This document shows, piece by piece, positions 50,641 to 64,000 of a stretch of 64,000 nucleotides of DNA (position 1 is its first letter; each line of letters opens with the position of its first letter). A program made the translations under genes and the position numbers. Where the stretch lies: NCBI GenBank assembly GCA_963513935.1, contig OY740770.1, forward strand, positions 90,715,301-90,779,300, in the 5' to 3' direction. Below the pieces are notes generated by a model. That model searched no databases, was not told the origin of the DNA, and worked only from the letters and a program-made list of their open reading frames with translations. This DNA comes from Aphrophora alni (lineage: Eukaryota > Arthropoda > Insecta > Hemiptera > Aphrophoridae).

Positions 50641-52417
50641 ATAATGCGAAATTGGTTCATACGATAATAATGCGGAACCAATAAATAATAAAATTATTGT
50701 GCGTTACTGCATATTCATGTTATACAGATAAATTAGTTCGTAACAACTAAGCTATAATATATATTATTTGTATTTTTTTCTAAACTTTTGTTTCTATAGT
50801 TTGCGAAAACCATATTTTCTACAACCAGCACGTCTTCGCCCGAAGTTATATTCCACTAGTTCCGTCAGTCAACACAAGGTATGATGTTGAAAAAGCAACC
50901 CGTGAAAGATTTTAATAAGTTTTGACCTATTTGGCTGTCCACGACAAAATTTCTTTACATCTAAGTAAAACTCTACTATCCCTTTTACTTTGAATTTTCG
51001 AATTAACACATCTCAAAGAATACTCATTTTATTGAATTCACTCTATTTACATTAGGTATCTAAACGATTTTAATAAACTATACAAATTGATTTAAAAATA
51101 TTTGATTAACTTATTAGGATTAACTTATTACACTACCCAAGATGAGTATATTCACTCAAATTTTCTTATTGTTTATTTATTTTTTAAAACTGTTTTAATT
51201 CTATTTTACTCCTGAAAATTAGATTTACAACTAGCACCAATTAGAATTTTGAAAATGTTATACTTTGTATTTAGAATTTTTATTACGTCACATTTTGTGT
51301 AATATGTAATAACTTTTTATTTATTAAAAATAATGAGATTTTTGTATACATTGTTACTCAGCCAAATCTGCTTTACACACACGCTTTAAATATATATATA
51401 TTTAAAAGAACTTTCAATTATTGAAACATATTAACATATTATAGTTAAGCTTTCCTGTACTTACAGAAGCCTAAAAGTTTGCTTTGTATCTTCAAAACCT
51501 AATTTTTATTGAATCTACCGTAAAACGGTTAATTTGAAAAATCCATCTCAAGTTGTATAGCAATAATTACCTTACATAATTAGATTTAATTTATATCCTA
51601 TGTTTTTTTTTTTTATTGTGTGTAACTACATATCTATAACATAGTTTCTGGGTACCTTGAATGAAGTAATATGACCGTCATAAGTATACGCAGTTGATAC
51701 CTAAGAGGGCAGAAAATTATCGAAAAGTGGATAGATTAATACATTATTTTAATTATCAATCTGAATTGTAATATATTAATACATACGAATTTAAATCATT
51801 AAATTAATCGGATGTTGGAAAACACAATTGTTTACAAATCATAAAAACGTATTAACCATTTCAAAACATGAAATCTTGTTTTGTTTTTATTTTCCCTAAA
51901 TTATATTTTAAATAATTGGAATTAATCCAAATAATGTTAAATAATAAACCCAAGGTGACTAAAAGCATCTACGATTTCCAAATAAATATATCTTAATATG
52001 TGGATTACGTACATATGAAAGTATTTCTATTTGATTTGTTTTCTACAAAATACGTTTATTCAATACGAAAACACTTTTATTGTGAAAATTATTGTTTTAA
52101 AAATTCTAGGTATGTTTAATTGATTTTTAATTTGCAATTACTATATACAGTATATTTCTGCCTATATTCAGTAACGTATACAAAACAAAATAAAACAAAC
52201 TGCCTGCAGGAGAGAAAAAACAAAAATTTAAACATAATTGTCTTTTTTAATTATTGGCATGAAATTATACCAAGTAACAAAGATCTCTATCACACAGAAA
52301 TTTAATTTATTATTATTAGTATTTCCAAATAGAGTTTTGGTGCTAGCTACTGAAACCATAATTTTGGAATTTCTTAAAATAATCCTATATTGAAAATATT
52401 AAAATTAAGTGGTATTG
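50641..52417. other. AT-rich non-coding DNA
   Basis: No gene recognised. The plus frame at 52120-52305 has no family resemblance. The 16-base string AGAGTTTTGGTGCTAG near 52334 also occurs at 13915, just before the long (CA)n tract. Confidence 0.55.
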
Positions 52418-52423
52418 ACTTAC

Positions 52424-52483
52424 CCATCACAATTTCCCCAGCAATTAGACCCGCAACTATACATACATATAGTGTTATGAGAG
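52424..52483 (-). CDS. Candidate 60-bp internal exon encoding a membrane segment
   Basis: On the minus strand a pyrimidine-rich stretch with a branch-point-like CTCTAATGC and the acceptor TTTTGGCAG (ending at 52484) is followed by 60 bp and then by the strong donor GTAAGT (52423-52418). One phase reads LITLYVCIVAGLIAGEIVMG, a typical transmembrane helix ending in Glu. The other two phases contain a stop or a Cys-rich peptide. Helices of this kind occur in the last membrane segment of ionotropic receptors, among many others. No neighbouring exon was found on either side, so gene identity is unknown and chance is possible. Confidence 0.25.
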
Positions 52484-52489
52484 CTGCCA

Positions 52490-53180
52490 AAACAAGCATT
52501 AGAGGGACAGCGAATAATTTTTAATATTATCTCGGATGTTCCCTCACTCCAGGAGAAAATTACTACCTTAAAATTAAAGCGACCAAACCCAATATTTACT
52601 AATGTGCCATTATTAGGATCAAATGGGGGTGGGGGAGGATAACGACTAGTCAAATGCTGAAGGTGAAGTTCCAAGATTCAGGTTCCAGAAAGCTGAATCT
52701 GACTCCAAAGTTAAAGGTAATTAGGATGGTGATAAACTACCGATTGTCGTATTTGATCCACGATTCTGTTTTTTGACTTCCAGAGTTGTGGAACGTCAAA
52801 GATAATATTCAATTTTATCTACTACCCCTGAAATGAGTACTAGGCAACTTTCATAACACTAAATATGAATACATATTCGCGGGCCTTATTACAGAGGGAA
52901 TTGTGGTGGGCCAATGAAAATGTACATACCATATTTATAATGTTTAATACTGATGACGAAGACAATAAAATTTACTTTAACAATTTACTATTGTGCTGAA
53001 AGGACAAATAAATAATAAAAATGTACATTATATTTAAACTAAAAATTACAAGTGCGATTCATGGTTTGAAAGTATTTTTTACCTATGTAAAAAGAAAAAT
53101 ACCAAATTACACAGAGGATAATAATAACAAGATATTAATTTTTGATACACCCAAGTATATACATATATATTACTACGTAC
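52490..53180. other. Non-coding DNA
   Basis: Contains a G-rich run on the plus strand near 52624-52636. The minus-strand frame at 52420-52674 crosses the candidate exon in a different phase and shows no domain. No gene recognised. Confidence 0.5.
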
Positions 53181-53575
53181 TACATCCGTTCTCTGTAAGA
53201 TTTTTAACAGTAGTACCTTTCAGCTTACTCAGAAAGTTTTAGTTCATTCTGACGTAGACAATTTATTGGTATGGAGTAAGCAGTTATAACGACTTTCTAC
53301 AGAGTTCGTAAGACCTCGGCAGACTTCGTGTAATTTCGTCTTCAAATATCTCATAACCATTACTTCTTAGTTTTTATAATACAAAACGATTTCTCTGTGT
53401 GACTTTTAAAAGTAGGACCTTATAGTTTACTTGACAACTATTCGTTCAGCCTTTTCTGAACTTGTACGGAGCTAACATTTATAACAGCTTTCCTCAGAGT
53501 TTATTAGATTTCGATAGACTTCGTGAAATTACAGCTTCAATAATCAACCAATTAATATTAATATTATTAATTTAG
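53180..53575. repeat. Diverged tandem duplication, unit about 200 bp
   Basis: Two units of about 200 bp start near 53180 and 53385. Corresponding blocks: TTTTTAACAGTAGTACCTTT against TTTTAAAAGTAGGACCTTA; TTATAACGACTTTC(TA)CAGAGTT against TTATAACAGCTTTCCTCAGAGTT; and AGACTTCGTGTAATT against AGACTTCGTGAAATT. Similarity is around 65-75%. No frame is conserved. Confidence 0.7.
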
Positions 53576-56510
53576 GCTAGCCGATATTTTGTTTTATTCA
53601 AATTTAAATCAAATCAAATATAAATCAAGATTTACCTTTATTTAAATTTAAATTAATTTTAATGTTTATTTTCTTTTGTTCTTAATAATTTATAGTAATT
53701 ACAAGACCCAACACGTGCACTTAAATTAATAAATCTTGGAGGACAACCTGTATGTAGCGATGAAAGTTCCCGTCTAAAGATTGTCAAAGAAGATTCCATG
53801 TGGTCTGACGTCTAGAATTTAACAGCTGTAAATCGGCAAACTCCCACATTTCGCAGAGTTAAACTTATTAATAAAAAAATATCTTCCAAAATTAAACTTA
53901 TGGAAAAAAAAACAATTAATAAATAAAAAAAAAGAAAAAGAAAAAAAAAACAATAACTTCCAAAACTTGCCAGGGTGGTATTTAATGAATTAATCGTTAC
54001 TACGTGAATCAAAATAAATCCTTTACTCTTCAGAATAATATTGTCTAAATTATAATCTCGTAATAAGGCACAGTTTATTAAATTCACAATTAAAGACAAA
54101 GAAAACAATGTTTAAAAGAATAACAAACAATCAAAATTTTACTTGTATTTTTATCAAAATCCAGCTTCGCGTTGAAAATTTCACTGTCAATTCTGTACGG
54201 CGAACGCTACACAGACTTACTCTAAAACCAACGTTCCCGACCTCTGTTCATCTAACGAGATCTCAACAGCTGATCGATAAGCTAATTCAAACACTGGCGT
54301 ACAGCAACCGGTATCATTATCGTCCTTATCGTTGTGTAAACTTGGAGTTTACGTTGAGTTGAAATTATGTATTAGTTTATTATTAATGATTATTAAAAAA
54401 ACATGAGACAGCTGTCACAAACGTTGTAGTTAAAATTCGTTTGATTAGTTAAACGTATTATATAATGAAATTGTGTTTTCTATTTTTTTTTTATTTACTA
54501 ATATATGTAGAAATAAATTGTTTTATTTATTTTAGAAATGAAAAAGTGATGTAAATATAGTGTATCACAATATTATGTAATATATATATAATCCAACAAC
54601 ATTATTTATATTTATTTTTTAGAATATAAGAGGAACGAATAAACATGGGTATATTTCGTAACTAATATATATGTAGAAATAAATTGTTTAAAAGATTTTA
54701 AAAAGTTATTAAAGACATTTAATTATATTTATCTTCTATTTTAGACATTTTTTAAATATTAAATATGGTATACATTCTGGGAAATCACATACTTAATCAA
54801 AGCTTTCATTAAATTAATAATTATACAAAAACTATGCACGTAATATTTAAATAAGTAAAAAAAAAACATTAAAAAACATTAAATGTCCTGAAATTTTATA
54901 CAATATTACTTAATGTAATGTATATTTATAATATATCTTTTATTTCTAAATATTAATTCTTTTTACACACTTCGAGAACCATTCATTTTTTATAAATGTT
55001 GTCTACATATTGTAATTCAGAATACTAGCAAATATAAACAAATTATTTCTATTTTGATGTTGTTATTTTTGATTAAATTCAATTTTATATTATCTTACGA
55101 TACACCAACTTGTAAATCAATCTGTAAGTACCTCATGGAAAAGTGGTTGATAATATTGTCAAGAAGCTGAAGTGAATTGATTGTTTTATATTTTCTCTAC
55201 AATATTACACATAGCTCCATCATATAAAACTATCAGTTATAATTTAAAAGTTTTATAGATATAATATTACGTATGGAAAAACGTATTTTACTCGTCATAC
55301 CTTCTCAGAAACGTTAAGTGAAATGCCTTCTCGATAAGTGAAACGTTAATACTTATACACTTAACGTCTTAAACGTACTTTCCTGCAATGTTTTTACCGT
55401 GGAAATTCATTTACCATCATGAACGGGTCTATAAACCGTGATGATTTACAGGCCGTCACAGGGCAAGCAGGTTCATTCGCTTTACCCCTTTCAAAACATG
55501 CATTACGATAAGTTATCGTAGGGTTCCAAGACAATTGGTCTTATGTCGGTAAAAAATAGATAGAATCATCCACGACCAGAGTGCCTATAAAATCAATGTG
55601 AATAGATGTATTCAGATCTGGTAAATGATATTAACCATTTTATTCCAAAGCCAACTAATATGGTTTGCTAACACAATTTGGGTAATATCTGACAACCCTG
55701 GGATGATTAGGCCCGCACTCGCACTTTTTGTATTCGTAATAGAAAAGTGATATAACTGATTAAGCCACCAGTCGTAAACCAACTGATCTGTGCAGTGCAG
55801 AATTGCTGTAGTAGCTCACATAGTCAGATTATTTATAGATCATGCTATAATTTAACATTTGCGTCGTTACCTGTAAAAAATCGTTTAACCCATCCCGAAG
55901 CAAGCAAATAGGTTTTAAAACTAAATATTTATAAAACTAAGACCCAAATGTATCTCAGGTACACCTGTTTTTTTTTCCAAATTTTCTATTCATTGAAACG
56001 AATTAGATCTTATTATATAATGTTCAAGACAAAGATTCATATAAAATAACTTTTGTGTTGATCAAAAGTATGTTAAAGTCGTTATAACCGTATGTACGAT
56101 ATAAGTAATCAAAATACGTTATAAATAAATGATATTATGTGTGATATATTTCTACTACAAATATGTAGAAATACGTTTTGATTGTTGAATTAGTATTTGT
56201 AATTTTGTTCATAGTTTGACTATTGTCACCTTGATTTAGATATCAATGAGTGTGAGTAAACTAATTTATCGTCAGATTTGTTCTATAAAAGGGTTATAAA
56301 AATTTATTCATCACCTCATACATTTATTTTGAGTATTTAAGTTGAAATGAACTTTTATATATAAATAGATATAAATGTATGCCTTTATTTTTATTTAAAT
56401 GTATAACAATACCTAATTAAGATATCAAATACTCTATCTACATATAATATTAAATATAATAAATAAGAAATGGGATTTTTAACCAGTCTTAGGTTATATC
56501 AAGATTGTTA

Positions 56511-56567
<57 letters not shown>

Positions 56568-57541
56568 AAATTATTAGCCATCAGTATACTACTACTAGTT
56601 TGCACTTATGTCTGTGAGAATACTACATCAGAAATTATTATTCTGTTAATCATTATATTAAAACATAATATAAATCCGTAGCACAGCAAAGGCGAACAAT
56701 AAATATATTTTAGTTTTCACTTTGATAATTTATAAATTATTCAAGATATTTATATAGACATAAATCGGATTACAATTGCATACATATATTTAGCTGTTTC
56801 GTGGTCAAAGAAAAATGATCAACAAATGTTTAAACTATACATATATTGTTAAGAATTGTGGTAACTCTATTATTAAAAACTTTGTTAGTATAAGAACTTT
56901 AATAAAGTGAGAACCAAACATATCAAGCAAAAATTTTATAACGAAAGTTCAAGAGTAAATGCTCAATTTATGTGAAAAATCTGTGAAAAAAAACTATTAT
57001 AACGTAATATAAAATAATCATGTTATATAACTACTTTACATCATTTGTTTATTTTTCCACCAGCATTTACGAACTATGATGTTTGAATAAAGAATAACAA
57101 TTTAATTACTCGGAACACCCATAGTGAATTTTACACCAAAACATATAAACATTCATCACTTGCTATATCAGCGTGGCACACTAAAACATTCATTGTTGCC
57201 TAACTTTATGTTATTAAAAACGTAAGATTTAATTCTTATGTGAAAATATATATTTTATTAAATTCTTTTAATTAAATTTTATTTAAATTTATAGTAACTG
57301 TAATAGTATTATATCAGTTGCAGCCCTTCTATCACTTTTACTAGCCGCCTAACCCCTTCCGTGTATTCGGTCACTTTAAATTAGTAGATATACAATTTGT
57401 AAGTGTCTATTTTTTGTATTATAATACTAAATATCATTTGTCTTGGAGAGAACATATTTGATATAATTACTGAAAATAGTCTTAACTTACGAGTGACGAT
57501 TTGCACTACAAAACTATGATAAGTGATTTGGATTTTCAGGG
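53576..57541. other. AT-rich non-coding DNA
   Basis: No gene called. The 54108-54362 plus frame (84 codons, starting MFKRITNN) lies in a G+C-richer patch, and its opposite strand contains a splice-donor-like AGAGTAAGTC near 54220, so a non-coding first exon on the minus strand is conceivable but unsupported. The minus frame at 53812-54108 crosses an A/T-rich low-complexity run. A patch at 55400-55860 has somewhat more G+C but no recognised motif. (TA)n array at about 56513-56564. Confidence 0.5.
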
Positions 57542-57577
57542 AATGCGGTTACACAAGTACACAAGTGTAACCGCATT
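57542..57577. other. Perfect 13-bp hairpin
   Basis: AATGCGGTTACAC (57542-57554), a 10-base loop AAGTACACAA, then the exact complement GTGTAACCGCATT (57565-57577). The motif ACACAAG is repeated four times in and just after the hairpin (to about 57597). No gene border is adjacent. Confidence 0.75.
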
Positions 57578-57959
57578 ACACAAGATGTACACAAGTGTGA
57601 TCCTATCATACTTATTGAATTTCTTAAGTATTCAATTTACCATCATGTGTAATTCTCTTTTAGTTTTGTAATTTGAATGTCAGAGGTATATATTTTAGTC
57701 CACTTACGTTACTTCACAATGTGCACTCTTTATTATTTACATAAATATTGTTAAATTTAAATTACCCACCATCTCTAAGTAAAAGTCGTGTCTATTCCAT
57801 TAATTGTTATGAGTACATATTTACTTACAGAACAATGTCATTTTGTTGTGAAATCAGTAACAATACCTTTACTGTTTAAATTACATTACATTTATTCCCG
57901 AGAATATAAATCAAGCCTTACATATATTAAAAGTAATTTTATTGTTTATAAAAATGTTG

Positions 57960-58233
57960 TATTATACTATTATAACTATTATAAAAGATTGAGAAAGCAG
58001 GAAATTCCCCTTAACAAACAAAGCTCAAAGACCCGGGGGGGAAACCCCACAGGTCATTCACACAGGTATTAACCAACCTTGAATAGAGGTTGAAGTAAAG
58101 GAGAAAATGACAAAAATTCCGTTTGGTCATTTAAAACTAGATTAGCATCATTACACAAAAGTCTCTTAATTTCTAAAATTTCCAAAACATTTAATTTTCT
58201 ACTTTTTACGTTAACATGTAGAATTTCAAAATT
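57960..58233 (-). repeat. PLE relic B, left inverted arm
   Basis: About 270 bp whose minus strand matches 58847-59117 at roughly 93-95% by eye. It contains a still-open minus frame (58296-58069, 75 codons) whose final 55 codons are the end of the PLE endonuclease (FEILHVNVKSRKLN to PLFKVG and stop). The same segment in the right arm has picked up a stop. The left arm therefore preserves the better version of this coding end. Confidence 0.85.
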
Positions 58234-58317
58234 ATTGACGGTAGGCATAATTTCAGCATTTTTAGGAAAACTACGTTTAGTGATAACATTATACATGTTA
58301 CATCACAACATCCTTAT

Positions 58318-59011
58318 AATCATAAATTGGCTGCTTTTCATAGTATGTTGTATCGCCTCATTAATATTCCTATGTCTAATGATGAATTTTGTGCTGAGCT
58401 TGTATGTATTAAACATATAGCCATTAATAATGGTTATGAGGTTAATCTCATTGATAAAATGTTAAAAAGAAAATAAAAAAATAAGGATAAATCCTTTATT
58501 TTTCCAATAGTCAATTCTAATAATTCCACACAAAAGTGGTGTAGAATTAACTATTTTGGTAAAGTTAGCCATGCCGTTGGTAAAGTTTTTGAAAAGAAAA
58601 ACACTATAAACCAGCTTATTATTGTAAACAAAATTTAGGAAAGATGTTAGTAAATTCCAAAGAAAAAATGCAATAAAGTGGTGTGTACAATGTAGTATTT
58701 GTAATGCTGCTTATGTTGGCCAAACAGGCGGTAGTTTTAATTGTAGCTTAGTTGAGCATGAAAGGAGTTGGCGGTTAGGTTATAATGATTCTAGTTTTTC
58801 TAACCATTTAAAAAAATCATGCATTGACAGATTTTTATTCTAATGTTAATTTTGAAATTCTACATGTTAACGTAAAAAGTAGAAAATTAAATGTTTTGGA
58901 AATTTTATAAATTAAGAGACTTTTGTGTAATGATGCTAATCTAGTTTTAAATGACCAAACGGAATTATTGTCATTTTCTCCTTTACTTCAACCTCTATTC
59001 AAGGTTGGTTA
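58318..59011 (+). pseudogene. PLE relic B: RT thumb plus GIY-YIG endonuclease, broken
   Basis: The plus strand from 58318 reads HKLAAFHSMLYRLINIP, then NNGYEVNLIDKML and KRK before a stop at about 58475: the thumb region of Penelope-type RT. After a short gap follow RINYFGKVSHAVGKVF and QNLGKMLVNSKEKMQ, then a stop and a shift, then CSICNAAYVGQTGGSF (about 58700-58745), the GIY-YIG endonuclease core with its preceding Cys pair. It continues with EHERSWRLG, SNHLKK, FEILHVNVKSRKLN and ends PLFKVG-stop at about 59011. At least three frameshifts and three internal stops are present. The endonuclease cuts target DNA for insertion; this copy is inactive. Confidence 0.88.
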
Positions 59012-59117
59012 ATTTACCTGTGTGAATGACCTGTGGGGTTTTCCCCAAGGCTCTTTGTGCTTTGTTTGTTAACGGGAATTTCCTGCCTTTCTCAACCTTT
59101 TATAATAGTTATGGTGT
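58847..59117 (+). repeat. PLE relic B, right inverted arm
   Basis: Reverse-complement partner of 57960-58233. Its first 165 bp are the coding end of the endonuclease. The remainder (ACCTGTGTGAATGACC, then CCCCAAGGCTC) is 3' untranslated sequence. Confidence 0.85.
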
Positions 59118-59120
59118 GTA

Positions 59121-59160
59121 TTGTATTTAGTCCCGTAACTGGCGAAACCACTGACTAGAC
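59121..59160 (+). ncRNA. Degenerate hammerhead-like motif at the end of PLE relic B
   Basis: Directly after the right arm the sequence reads TTTAGTCCC, GTAA, CTGGCGAAACC, ACTGAC. AGTCCC-loop-x-GGC followed by GAAAC resembles helix II and the GAAA box of a PLE hammerhead, with GAC four bases later in place of GUC. The CUGANGA box is lost (GTATTTAG). It is suggestive only because of its position at a PLE end. Confidence 0.25.
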
Positions 59161-59170
59161 CCAATAAATT

Positions 59171-62074
59171 GTAGAATTTTATGAAAGAAAAATTGTGTTT
59201 TATTTGTTAAAATGGAATTCTATCAAGTACCGTCGGTCATCAGTGTAAATAATATAAAAGAAGCTAGTACAGCTCGTTTGACCGTTCTGTTTAAGAGATT
59301 TTTGTTTTTCTTTCTTTTTCAGATGAAAATAGATTCACAAATGATTTTCATTTTTACCTTAATTTGTAAAATTGAAATACATAAAATTATTACTCTTTTC
59401 ACAGTGTCCTTGCAACTTTGCCTTTCTCTATCAAAAAATAGTGTAGTAACATTATCAGTACCTACATTGCACTCTCATCTTTTTACAAATTACTTGCATT
59501 GGATTTAGAATGATATTTATTATATGCACAACTAATATCAGAATAGTCTCATTCTGTTAAATAAAATAAAATCCTTTGAGAAATTTTAAAAGCCCTTTGT
59601 TTATATAAGGATTATTTTAGTGTCAAAAATAAATAATCTAGACGCTATCCTATCATCGATAATTGGATTATCAATAAATGTAAAAACTTATGAATAAAAA
59701 CTAAAATTTTGTTATTATTTTATTGTTTTTTAATTCAAACGTAGTCATGGTATTATTTACATAAAAATTCCAAACATAAATTATGAATGGTTGTAAATAT
59801 AATTTTGGTACCTATTTTTAACTAGGAAAACGTGTTTCAATATTTTTCTTAACTCTCTCATTATTAACACTAACATACCAGGAAGGACTACTTCAATTAA
59901 AATAGAAACAGATAGTTAACTTAATACTTTGTTCATTTGCATTAAACCAGTAACAACAAAATGTTTAATTAAAGTAGGAAAAGTTTTGCAACATAAACTG
60001 CAGTTCCTTAAGCGTTGAGAAATCTACCGTAACATCAAGAACGAACTCTTGTTTAAAACAAAAGTTGGCAAAACCTTAGTTAATTACTGCTTCTGTAAGG
60101 AATAATAAACATGTTTCAAATGCTACAGTCTTCATTTGCCTGTAGTATGACAACCTGATATTATTTAAGAGAGATCAATTTAAATTTTGGGACCATGACT
60201 GAAATTTGATTTTCACCAATAGTTATAAATTTTAATATTTAAATTAAAGTAACGTTCGATTTTAAAGCGATCCTAAGAAATGAAAGTTTCTTTCTAAAAT
60301 CACAGTAAGCATGTATACCAGTTTTGTTTGCGTAACAAGCAAAAATATCATAAGTTAAATTAACTACCAAGGATGATAGAATAAATCCTTAAATTCTTAT
60401 TATATGAAAAAGCTATAATTTATACAGTAGGATGGTCATTATATTTTTAAGCGAATTGACAACTGTAAATCCGTTTTTATATGAGACAAACAATCTATTT
60501 AAACATTTATTTCGTCGTGATTTAAATAAATTTAATCTTGCATTCAAGTAGTCAATTAGTCTATATACACTGTTCTTATTATTTAAATAAATAAGAGTTT
60601 TGACAATATGCATTTAAAAATGTTACTTTTTTTTGTTGTTAAAATAAAAGGGAATTCAACTGTTAATTTTCCACTGATGAGCGCAAATAAGTCACCTTTG
60701 CAATATGTATTTTTACCACCAGTGCTAAAGAAATATGATGGATGCCTTGTGAATAAAAGTTTAATTGTGTGAAACACACCTCTGTAATTTGACACCTAAA
60801 CAGATATTCCAACATTTAGTAAGTTTATTTAACATTTTGAAATATTTCGCATTGGGTTTTCGCAAATTATAGAGAAATTATCATTTCAAAATTTTAAGTG
60901 ACAGAGGCGGGTTAATATGGAGCTTTTTATTTCGGAATATTTATGTGACATTATAGTCATTATAAAGTAAATTATAGCTTTCATTTAATTTTATGTTATA
61001 CAACTTCCTTTGCTAGTGTTTGTTTTAATTTAGTGTTTTAGCATATAAATAATTATGGCAACAAATACTACTTATTTATCATTCCGACTCAACTTGAAAA
61101 TCTCACATATATTAATTTATTTTATATAAATAAAAACCATTATATACCTCTATATTGTTCATCTCACAATATTCACGAATCTTTTCAAGTGCATATGTAT
61201 AGGAGTGTTTAAATATGTGTGTTAGTGTGTTACTAGTTACTTACTCGTTTGCGTAAAGATTAAATATGATGAAAATTCAAATTTTCATTGCATGTATTTT
61301 TTATATACCCCTTGTCAATATAAGGCTTACGTACATGTAGGCATAATTTACTATATAGAGATTATGATTGTTTTATTCATGTACAATATTACTAAATAAA
61401 TTATGATGTGATATTCAGTAATTTAAATTTGCGGTTTTATTGATGCTTTTTTCCAACTGAGTCTGACTAAAAATATATATTAATGAACGACTATTTGGGA
61501 TACGAATTATTGTAAATCGTTTATTGCATTTTGTATTTACTCGTGACAATAATGAAAATGTTAATGTAATAGTAGTCCAAAAATTATTATTTGTCCATCT
61601 AGCCGCCATTAACAAAACCACTCATTTCTCTTGAACCGTAAGTGATTAGGATTTGAAATGTTGCATGCTACTTAGAGTCGTAAAGCCCAAATTTGTCGAT
61701 AATTTTCAACCATTTTCTTTGAATAATTTCAAAATCGGAGTTATTTAAAATATGTATCATTGAAATATTTCAACAGTTAATTTTACAAAAAAAAAAAATA
61801 GAATAGACGAAAATTTTCATTTTTAAGTCAAATGAAATGTTTTTTATAAAATATTGTTTCTGCATGTTTAAGGACAATGGAGATATCGAGTAAAAACATA
61901 ATACATCATTTCTTGGTAGTTGTTCAAAATTTCCAAGGTTAACCAAGAAGAAAATGTTATAATAGTTCTGATATTTATTATTTAATTTTCATTACATCAA
62001 TAAAGTCTGTAAAAAAAAAAATAATAAAATAATAAAAAAAACACACACAAACACACGTTCACTCTCATATTCAT
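59171..62074. other. AT-rich non-coding DNA
   Basis: No gene recognised. Frames at 59212-59508, 60413-60795 and 61415-61621 are AT-driven and show no family motif. Confidence 0.6.
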
Positions 62075-62096
62075 ATTATTATTATTATTATTATTA
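62075..62096. repeat. (ATT)n microsatellite
   Basis: Short trinucleotide array, preceded by an A-rich and CA-rich simple tract at about 62010-62056. Confidence 0.9.
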
Positions 62097-63955
<1,859 letters not shown>

Positions 63956-64000
63956 AAATCTAACAAAAATCATAGAAGTTATGAAAAATATTCAAATTGT

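Larger units (their letters stand above)
57960..59170 (+). mobile_element. Penelope-like element relic B with inverted terminal repeats
   Basis: A 1.2-kb PLE fragment in plus orientation. The order is: left arm (57960-58233), RT thumb (58318-58475), linker and GIY-YIG endonuclease (58540-59011), right arm (58847-59117), then a hammerhead-like terminal sequence to about 59165. The left arm is the reverse complement of the right arm, including the last 60 or so codons of the endonuclease. PLE copies with inverted or tandem partial pLTRs are known from Penelope of Drosophila and relatives, and this one fits that pattern. The RT catalytic core is absent. Confidence 0.85.

Noticed and set aside
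54108..54362. 84-codon plus-strand frame in a G+C-richer patch
   Set aside because: No domain, and the opposite strand holds a donor-like GTAAGT. Evidence is insufficient for either strand.

Overview
This window is AT-rich, intron-poor-looking eukaryotic DNA, most likely from an insect or another arthropod. The grounds are its mobile elements (BEL/Pao LTR retrotransposon, piggyBac-like transposon, Penelope-like retroelements), two fragments that resemble insect gustatory receptors, and abundant long (CA)n and (TA)n microsatellites. No complete, intact host gene could be recognised. Nothing looks bacterial, and no rRNA, tRNA or CRISPR array was found. Most of the window is non-coding DNA holding decayed mobile elements and diverged dispersed repeats.

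Layout. Positions 1-5100 are compositionally distinct (more G+C, a poly(C) tract, CpG-containing stretches, a TGACGTCA palindrome at 5011) and carry a 145-bp (CA)n array. From 5.1 to 18.9 kb the DNA is AT-rich and contains a 350-bp (CA)n tract (13.93-14.29 kb), a decayed gustatory-receptor-like copy at 8.2 kb and one member of a repeat pair at 12.5 kb. From 18.9 to 24.2 kb there is a relic of a CxxC-type transposase, a Penelope-like element (PLE) relic on the minus strand with hammerhead-ribozyme-like sequence at both ends, and a 245-bp imperfect inverted repeat that also carries a hammerhead-like core. From 24.2 to 34.9 kb the DNA is AT-rich with repeats, hairpins and short tandem arrays.

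The best-resolved locus is 34.95-39.8 kb. A minus-strand piggyBac-like transposase relic is split by a truncated BEL/Pao element (35434-39277). The insertion is bounded by a perfect 5-bp target-site duplication (ACCGT). It keeps one full 607-bp LTR, a broken pol (RT, RNase H, integrase) and only the outer 24 bp of its 5' LTR. The order of events is readable: piggyBac first, BEL insertion second, then internal deletion and point decay.

From 39.8 to 57.9 kb the DNA is AT-rich. It contains gustatory-receptor-like fragments on the minus strand (47.74-47.97 and 46.79-46.99 kb), a possible 60-bp exon with good splice signals (52424-52483), a diverged 200-bp tandem duplication (53.2-53.6 kb) and a perfect 13-bp hairpin at 57.54 kb. 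At 57.96-59.17 kb lies a second PLE relic: RT thumb and GIY-YIG endonuclease flanked by about 270-bp inverted repeats that include the end of the coding region. The rest, to 64 kb, is AT-rich DNA ending in a (CA)n array whose flank is homologous to the flank of the (CA)n array at 2.46 kb.

The genes do not form a working system. Together they record successive mobile-element invasions and the possible decay of a small chemoreceptor family.
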